Source: Dugong dugon
Lineage: Eukaryota > Chordata > Mammalia > Sirenia > Dugongidae
Assembly (NCBI GenBank): GCA_030035585.1
Contig: CM057473.1
Span: 9,908,501-9,972,500, forward strand
DNA: 64,000 nucleotides
Direction of reading: 5' to 3'
Shown here: positions 57,632 to 64,000 of the stretch, piece by piece
How positions within the stretch are numbered: the first letter of the stretch is position 1
Layout of the letters: each line of letters opens with the position of its first letter
Position numbers and translations under genes: made by a program
The notes under the pieces: generated by a model
What the model was told of the DNA's origin: nothing
Seen by the model: only the letters and a program-made list of their open reading frames with translations
Database searches by the model: none

Positions 57632-59238
57632 TAATGTTACTTACAGTGTGTTTATTATCAGAACAATGCATTGTAGGCTCTTTCATATTAGTTTGCCCTA
57701 CTTATTTCTCACTGTAGCTCATTTGTAGATAGAGTGTATGAAGGGGACTCATATCTTAGTACTTGTGGAATGTTATTTACTGGATGGCTTACATATTTTT
57801 CATCATGATACAGCATATTGCCACACATTTTCTCAATCCTTTATCTTATCTTTGACTTAACAGGCTTCTATGTGCTAGTAAGCTTCAAAACATTATCTTG
57901 AATATAACAGTAAGATGGAAATTTCACATTCTCTTCAAGCAAGAGACAACTAGCTTGTTTTAGGCCAACACTTCCACTGAGAACAACTAAACAAACTGAA
58001 TAAAATACAAATTAAAATAATATGTTTGAAAACATCAGAGAGCTAACAAGTCAGCAAGGACTTGTGGGGTTAAGAGAAAGAATTTCCACAACGGCGAGGC
58101 TGACATTTAGTGCTCCTTTGCCTCTCCAGCATTGTCTTTGAAAATAGCCGTTAAAAGGGTGAGAAGCTGAGCAGAGATTTTGGCAGTCTCGTAGGACTCA
58201 GAGTCTAAAATTAGAATCCTGGACTTTTCAAGGAAAAGGAACTCTGGTAAACACCCCGAGCTTTCAGCTGGAACACCAAAGGGCTATGGCCAGGGAGCAA
58301 GTGCAAACATTGTAAGAGCTGAAGCCCAGCATCTAATCTGCTCAATCCCAAATTGGACTGATTAGATTAAAGTAATCAATCAATAGATCAGCAACCTGCC
58401 AGTAGCAAAATTAAATCCTGTCTGGAAGAAAATAATACCTCAGAAACTCAAATTATACTTACATTTACATGCATAATATCTGGTGTCAAACAAAAATAAC
58501 TAAGCTTACAAAAAGAAAAAAAATATTTCAGAAAACTAAGAAAAAATAGAACTAGAACCATAAGATGTCCAGATATTTCAATGATCAGGTACCGGCTTCT
58601 AAATAACTATTATTATTTCATTATATATTATATAAAATAACTATTATATCAAACCAACATTCCATAGCCAACCAAAATGATTAATAAAAGACAATTCAGA
58701 AAACTGTTGTTGTTGTTATTTGCCATCAGTTTGACTCTGAATCATGGAGAGCTTACATACAACGGAATGAAAGTTGCTCGGTCCTGCACCCTTCATGACT
58801 GTTGGCATGTTTGAGTCCACTGTTGCAGCTAGTGCGTCCATCCATCTCTTGGAAGGTTTCCCTCATTTTTGTTGGGCCTTTACTTTACCAAACGTGATGT
58901 CCTTTTCTAGCAGTTAGTCTTTCCTAATGACGTGCCCAAAGTAAGCAAATCAAAGTCTCACCATCCTCACTTCTAAGGAACATTCTAGTTGTGTTTCTTG
59001 TAAGACTGATTTGTTCATTCTTCTGGCTGTGTATGGTGCAGTCAATATTCTTCACCAATACCCCAGTTTGAATGCATCAATTCTGCTGTCTTCCTTTTTT
59101 ATTATCTAGTTTTTCATGCATATAAGGTGCTTAAAAAGACCATAGTTTGGGTCACACTCACTTTAGTCATCAAAATGATATCTTTACTTTTTAACACTTT
59201 AGTGAGGTCCTTTGCAGCAGATTTGCCCAATGCAATAC

Positions 59239-60255
59239 TATGTAGGACAAAGAACTTGGTTTGGCCTTTGTCTCTGGTTTCTGAAAATAGCCCTTGGAAT
59301 AGCCCTAGCAATTAAGGTGCTATTTGTTTTCCAAATCGCCATGCAAGTAAGGGCTACACAGTCAAACTAACTTCAGGAAGGGAGGGGAACATGATGCAGT
59401 CATGCATATTCAATGACTGAATCAATCATAACTATTCATTAAGGCCTCAGTCATGCATATTCATTGAGGTTCTGATGGCTAAGGGATACTGGGTCTTGGA
59501 GCTCTCTTTTATGGGAGTTTCTGGATTGCTGAGAACATCCGTGAATGAAAGTGTGGCATATTCCTGGGAACAATGGAAGCCCCTTGCTGGGAACTCTTCT
59601 AGAACTAGCCTGATGCTTCTCTTCACATGTATCCTTTCTGGTTATAATAAACATGTAACTGTAAGTATAGATAATAGTCTCCGTGAATTTTGTGAGCCAT
59701 TATAGAGAATAAACAAACCCACAAGGGGCAATGAGACTCTGATCTTAGCATGGAAAATTCAGAGAAGGACTAAGCAGGCAGTCCTCACTCACAGGGAACA
59801 AGCTTTGGGTGGCTGGTGGACAGAAGAACACTATGCAAGCAGTCAATATGTAAAGACCCCGCTCTCAGTGGCTGGGTGACAGAAAAAGTCTGCACAGACA
59901 GTTGATGAAGAAAGATAGAGTCCTTCTAGCTTGTGATCTAGTTCCAGGGGTATCGAGAGAGAGGGTGAGAGGGGGGAGGTGGCAGCTGGTTTGAAGTGCA
60001 AGGAGTTGTGCAGACTCCTAAGCCTATGGCTGGTACCCAACCTGGCCCAAGGTGGCCATAGATGTTTTGACCTAACTCTAGGTGATTAGGGTGGGAGAGA
60101 AAGTGCCTCAGAAGTGGCTGGTGATAAGAAATGAAGATGTGGTAAGGTGAAGCCTGAGTTCACTTCCAGGTGGGAATTGGACTTATTCTGATCCTTTCCA
60201 TGCAGTTAGCGGTAAAGGTGGGGTTTGCCCACCTTGCCCTTTTGATAGCGTCACA
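59239..60255 (+). mobile_element. 1,017-bp LTR insertion within RTE
   Basis: The RTE sequence breaks at AATAC (59234-59238) and resumes from a second AATAC (60256-60260), a 5-bp duplication typical of several ERV classes. The insert starts TATGTAGG (the usual TG would need one change) and ends TCACA. It carries AATAAA at 59645-59650 followed by 'catgtaactgtaagtatag', homologous to the LTR at 43640-44470. About 600 bases follow the signal, long for a U5, so an attached internal fragment is possible. No viral gene recognised. Confidence 0.85.
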
Positions 60256-60411
60256 AATACGTTGTATGATTTTTTGTCTGCTGCTTCCATGGATGTTGAT
60301 TTTTGACCCAAGTAGAATGAAATCCTTGACAACTTCAATTTCTTTGCTATTTATCATGATGCTGTTTATTGGTCCAGTTGTGAGGATTTTCACTTTCTTA
60401 TGTTCAGATGT

Positions 60412-60436
60412 ATGGCACCTAACAACAACAACAACA
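60412..60436 (+). mobile_element. 25-bp RTE 3'-tail insertion inside RTE
   Basis: The RTE antisense text breaks after 'cttatgttcagatgt', shows 'atggcacctaacaacaacaa' plus CAAC, the sense terminus of RTE, and then resumes with 'gccatactaaagg'. It looks like an extremely short 5'-truncated insertion in the opposite orientation. Confidence 0.75.
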
Positions 60437-60782
60437 AGCCATACTAAAGGTTGTTGTCTTTGACCTTCATGGGTAAGTACTTCAAGTTGTTTTCATTTTC
60501 AGCTAGCAAGGTTGTGTTAGGTGCATATCACAAGTTATTAACCAGTCTTCCATTAATCCTAATGCTGTGTTCTTTATATAGTCTCTCTTCTCAGATTATT
60601 TGTTCAGACTACAGATTGAATAAATAAGTTGAAAGGTTATGACCCAGCCATACATTTTTTCAATTTTGAACCATGCATTATCTCTTTGTTCTGTTTGAAT
60701 GACTTTTTCTTAATCCATGTACAGGTTCCATATGAGAACAATTAAGTGTTTTTGAATTTCCATTCTTTGCAATGTTATCTGT

Positions 60783-60895
60783 GTCCCATGGTGGACAGCA
60801 GACCTTCCAGATTAAGAGTGACTAGCACAAAAGGTCTGCAAATCTACTTCTAAAAATTAGCCAATGAAAACCCTATGTCTAACAACAGAATATAA
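60783..60895 (+). mobile_element. Fragment of RTE-derived SINE body
   Basis: 'cccatggtggacagcagacc', 'gcaaatctacttctaaaaat' and 'ccaatgaaaaccctatgtct' with end 'aacaacagaata' match the body at 26640-26760. It lies between the RTE 5' break and resumed L1M sequence. Confidence 0.75.
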
Positions 60896-62774
60896 TAGGA
60901 AACTGTAAACTACTGAAAAAGAAAGAAATCATGGAAATGAAAAATACAGTTATGTTAATAACTGAATGGAGCAATATGACAGCAGATTAAACATTGCTGA
61001 AGCACGAAGTAATCTGGCAAAAATAAATATCATACTAAAGCACAAAAAGATGAAAAAAATAAAAAATACACCAAAGAAAAAACATAAAAGAGATATGAGA
61101 CACAAAGTAAAGATCAATTATAAATGGAGGCTAGAATCCCAGAAAAAGATGAGAGACAAAAGTGGAACAGAAATAATGGCCAAGAATATTCCAAAACTCA
61201 CCAAATACATCAAGTCCAGATTTTAAAATTCTATGTACCCCAAACAGAATAAATATAAAGGCATTTCATAGTAAACCTTCAGAAGATGAAAGTAAATAAT
61301 AAATACTAAAAGCAGTCCGAGGAAAAAGAAAAGCATCTATCAAAGGAGCACAAGACTGACAGATGACTTCCGAAACTCTACAATGGAAGCCAGAAGACAA
61401 ATGGATGACGTCTTCTAATGGAACAAAAATAATTTCAAACCAAAATTCTATAGCCAACAAAAATATTATTCAAAATACAGGTAAGAGACTTCTGTTGCTG
61501 GCCTTGATTGAGTAAATAATGTATATGTAGAAATTGTAATATAATTTAAACAAATAGAAGGATACATCATGTTCACGGAATGGAAGACTAAATACTAAAA
61601 AATTAGATTATTACCAAATAATTTATAAATCATACAATTCCAATCAAAATCCCAGCAGATAAGTTTTGGAAAACAGCAAGGTGATCCTAAAATTTATATG
61701 GAGCTGAAAACAACTAAAGTAACCTAGAAAATCTTGAAGGAAAAAAAAAGAACAAAGCTGGAGGCATTGCAGCTAAGACACGAGATATTAGCACAGTGTC
61801 ATGCAATTAAAAAAGAAAATAATATAGAAGATTTAGACACTGCCCCACAAAAATATGGGCACTTGGAATATGAGAAAAACAACACTGAAGTACTGGGGAA
61901 AACACTGTTTTTTCAATAAATTGTGTTGGAGCAACTGGATAACTATCTGGAAAGAAATAATCTACAGCCTCTACCACACTATATCTAAATATAAAAGGTA
62001 AAAAAAAAAATTAAGTTTTTGATTAAAACATAGGGAGCATTTTATTCACTTTGGGATAGGCAAAGATTTCTCCCCAAGATATTATTGACCATTAAAGTTT
62101 CATAAAATGGACTATACTAAAATGAGAAACTTCTGTTAATCAAAAGACATTCTTGATGGAGTGAAAATACAAATCACAAAATGGAAAAAGACATTTCTAA
62201 TATCTACACCTAACAAACAGCTTGTATCTGGAATACATTTCTAAAAAAAATTGAGCCAAAGTCTTGAACAGGGACTTCACAAATGAACAATAATCATATC
62301 TAAAGGTTCATGGCTTCATGAATACTAAGGAAATGCATATTAAATACATGCTGTTTTCTCCGAAATTAAAAAGACCGGCAAAAACAAGCCAAGTGTTGGC
62401 TAGGATGTGTAGCAACAGGAACCATTCAGCAATGAAAAACAAATGAATTACTATGACATTCATCAAAAGAGATGAATCCCACAAGCATAATGTTTAAGAA
62501 AAGAAGTCAAACACAAAAGACAGCATACAGTACAATTCCCTGTATATACGATTCAAAAACAGGCCACATTAAATCATGGTATTAGAAGGAAGGAGAGTAG
62601 TTACCCTCTGGCTGCGGAAGAGTTACTAGAAAGCAGCCTGCAGGAGTTTCTACGATGCTTTTCTCCATAAGTTTGGCTACTTTCTGAAAGTTTATGATTT
62701 GTGCACTTTTTTGTACAGATGTTTTATGTCAATAAAAGTTTATTTCAAACAAGTTTTAGACACAGAAAATTAAT

Positions 62775-62960
62775 TTGTAATATTAAAAGTCAGAATAGTA
62801 GTTACTTTTGGAGATAAGCACAGACAGTGCCTGGGAGCAGGTCTGAAGGGGACATCTCGGGTGCCGGTAATGTTCTAATCAGGACCTGAGTCATGTTTAC
62901 ACTAGTGTATTTACTATGATTTGTGCACTTTTTTTTCTATTTATATTTCAATAGAATCAA
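62775..62960 (+). mobile_element. Second old L1 3' end
   Basis: 'aaagtcagaatagtagttac', 'ggtgccggtaatgttctaat' and 'tatgatttgtgcactttttt' followed by 'atttcaataga' form another L1M 3' terminus just downstream of the first, in the same orientation. Confidence 0.7.
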
Positions 62961-63160
62961 TAATCGATTAGGCTATATATGATTTTCTGCATTTTTCTTT
63001 GTGTGTGTTATAGGTTACATTTTAAAAGCGTTAAAAACAATGTACCATCTTGTATTGCTTTGTTGCAGGAACATGGACGGGGATAAGTTCACTATATTAT
63101 CAACGTGTATAAATATCTATAGCAATTGAAAGTGGTTCTCTATTAGAAAATATGTGTGCC
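62961..63160. other. No gene recognised
   Basis: AT-rich spacer before the SINE cluster. Confidence 0.5.
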
Positions 63161-63172
63161 TATATGAAAATG

Positions 63173-63337
63173 GAGCCCTGGTGGTGTAGTGGTTAAGAGC
63201 ATGGCTGCTAATTAAAAGGTCGGCAGTTCAAATCTACCAGCTGTTCTTTAAAAACTCTATGGGGACAGTTCTACTCTTTCCTATAGGGTTGCTATGAGTC
63301 AGAATTGACTCCACGGCAATGAGTTTGGTTTTGTTTA
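63173..63337 (+). mobile_element. AfroSINE, short subtype, cluster member 1
   Basis: 'agccctggtggtgtagtggt', 'ggtcggcagttcaaatctac' and 'gactccacggcaatgagttt' with tail. Flanked by ATATGAAAATG (63162-63172 and 63338-63348). Confidence 0.95.
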
Positions 63338-63348
63338 ATATGAAAATG

Positions 63349-63505
63349 GGAGCCCGGGTGGCACAGTGGTTAAGAGCTCAGCTGCTAACCAAAAGGTCAG
63401 CAGTCCAAATCCACTAGCCGCTCCTTGGAAACCCTATGGGGCAATTCTACTCTGTCCTATAGGGTCGCTAGGGGTCAAATCGACTCGATAGCAACAGGTT
63501 TTCAC
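63349..63505 (+). mobile_element. AfroSINE, short subtype, cluster member 2
   Basis: 'gagcccgggtggcacagtgg', 'ccactagccgctccttggaa' and 'cgactcgatagcaacaggtt'. Flanked by ATATGAAAATG (63338-63348 and 63506-63516). Confidence 0.95.
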
Positions 63506-63520
63506 ATATGAAAATGACAA

Positions 63521-63694
63521 GGAGCCCTGCTGGCACTGTGGTTAAGGCACTTGACTGCTAACCAAAAGGTCAGCAGTTTGAAACCACCAGCAGCTCCTCA
63601 GGAGAAAGATGTGGCAGTCTACTTCCATCGATATTTACAGCCTTGGAAAACTTATTGGGTTTTTATGAGTTGGGATCAACTTGACAACAGTGGT
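63521..63694 (+). mobile_element. AfroSINE, long subtype, cluster member 3
   Basis: 'ggagccctgctggcactgtg', 'gctcctcaggagaaagatgt', 'gatatttacagccttggaaa' and 'tcaacttgacaacagtgg'. Preceded by ATATGAAAATG (63506-63516) and followed by a diverged copy ATATTAAAATG (63695-63705). Confidence 0.93.
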
Positions 63695-63705
63695 ATATTA
63701 AAATG

Positions 63706-64000
63706 ATAGTGTGGGCATGGTCTGTTCTAGCAATCTCTTACATCTGGAGTAACAGCTGAAGTCTGGGCCCAAGTTCTAACTGAACTATTTAAATTTCAAG
63801 GGCTTGAAAATAAGTTTTGCAATCTGCAACTCTGGGAGAAGGAACAGAATCTTAATTTTAAAAACAGTATGTATGCAGTAGAGGAGGGGGTAATTAACAG
63901 GTTGAGTCTGAATTGTGTTTACTACTGGAATCTAAATCTTTTGACCTGCCTGGAATACTGGTGAGCGAGACTATCAGAGGGCCAGAAGAGTCTTTATGGG
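63706..64000. other. No gene recognised
   Basis: Window ends in unassigned sequence. Confidence 0.5.

Larger units (their letters stand above)
58706..60782 (-). mobile_element. RTE (BovB-like) LINE inside L1M, split by an LTR
   Basis: Left part 58706-59238 runs from the (TTG)n tail to 'gatttgcccaatgcaatac'. The right part resumes at 60261 ('ctgctgcttccatggatgtt'), continues through 'ggtccagttgtgaggatttt' and ends at about 60782 ('ttgcaatgttatctgt'). Minus-strand relics such as MKILTTGPINSIMINSKEIE and EVVKDFILLGSKINIHGSSR belong to the reverse transcriptase. Truncated 5' and interrupted by the 59239-60255 LTR. Confidence 0.93.
57985..62752 (+). mobile_element. Old L1M element, interrupted and internally deleted
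   Basis: Segments follow L1M order in sense. 57985-58700 is a 5' region with early ORF1 ('gaagctgagcagagattttg', 'agctggaacaccaaagggct', 'agcaacctgccagtagcaaa'). 60896-61480 is ORF1 (relic MAKNIPKLTKYIKS; 'ggaagccagaagacaaatgg'). 61560-62400 is the C-terminal end of ORF2 ('acggaatggaagactaaata', 'caactggataactatctgg'). 62400-62752 is the 3' UTR, ending 'gtcaataaaagttt'. Most of ORF2 is missing, and the RTE copy at 58706-60782 interrupts it. Confidence 0.85.

Noticed and set aside
1..64000. CRISPR array, bacterial operon, phage or plasmid content
   Set aside because: All dispersed repeats are mammalian retroelements. No regularly spaced repeat-spacer array and no dense coding is present.

Overview
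This is nuclear DNA from a placental mammal, and the repeats place it in Afrotheria, most likely an elephant or a close paenungulate relative. About thirty copies of the afrotherian tRNA-derived SINE (AfroSINE) are present, together with six stretches of the BovB-like RTE LINE whose 3' end that SINE shares. Older mammal-wide repeats (MIR, L2, L1M, MLT1) lie underneath. Base composition is AT-rich. I find no intact protein-coding gene, no convincing exon and no functional RNA gene. The longer reading frames are L1 or RTE relics or chance frames, so the window reads as intergenic or deep intronic sequence.

Layout. 0-10 kb: an MLT1 LTR, a clean AfroSINE, a composite L1 insertion (2.3-3.2 kb), an RTE fragment and more SINEs. 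10.64-11.16 kb: a processed pseudogene of SAP18 on the minus strand, the only gene-derived sequence recognised. 11-20 kb: SINEs, L2, MIR, an LTR at 15.9-16.3 kb, an unexplained palindromic direct repeat at 16.86-17.1 kb, and an RTE fragment at 19.5-20.3 kb. 20.8-25.5 kb: an antisense L1 with its 5' end kept but its 3' half missing. 25.7-42 kb: SINEs of several subfamilies, RTE fragments and RTE-bodied SINEs, two of them with a tRNA-Gly-like head. 42-48 kb: a second MLT1 LTR, a large LTR at 43.6-44.5 kb and more SINEs. 48.9-51.4 kb: the longest stretch nearly free of recognisable repeats. 51.5-54.6 kb: RTE and antisense old L1. 58-62.8 kb: an old L1M interrupted by an RTE, itself interrupted by an LTR. 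63.1-63.7 kb: three AfroSINEs inserted one after another at one target sequence.

How the pieces relate. The sequence is a layered record of retrotransposition: L1M, L2 and MIR are the oldest layer, RTE and AfroSINE insert into them, and one LTR inserts into RTE. The most notable structures are two AfroSINE insertions carrying an extra detached SINE tail inside one target-site duplication, a SINE with a near-perfect internal hairpin, an L1 insertion that carries foreign L1 ORF2 sequence past its own 3' end, and the triple SINE insertion. No new gene system was found. Family names rest on recall of consensus sequences, not on a search.
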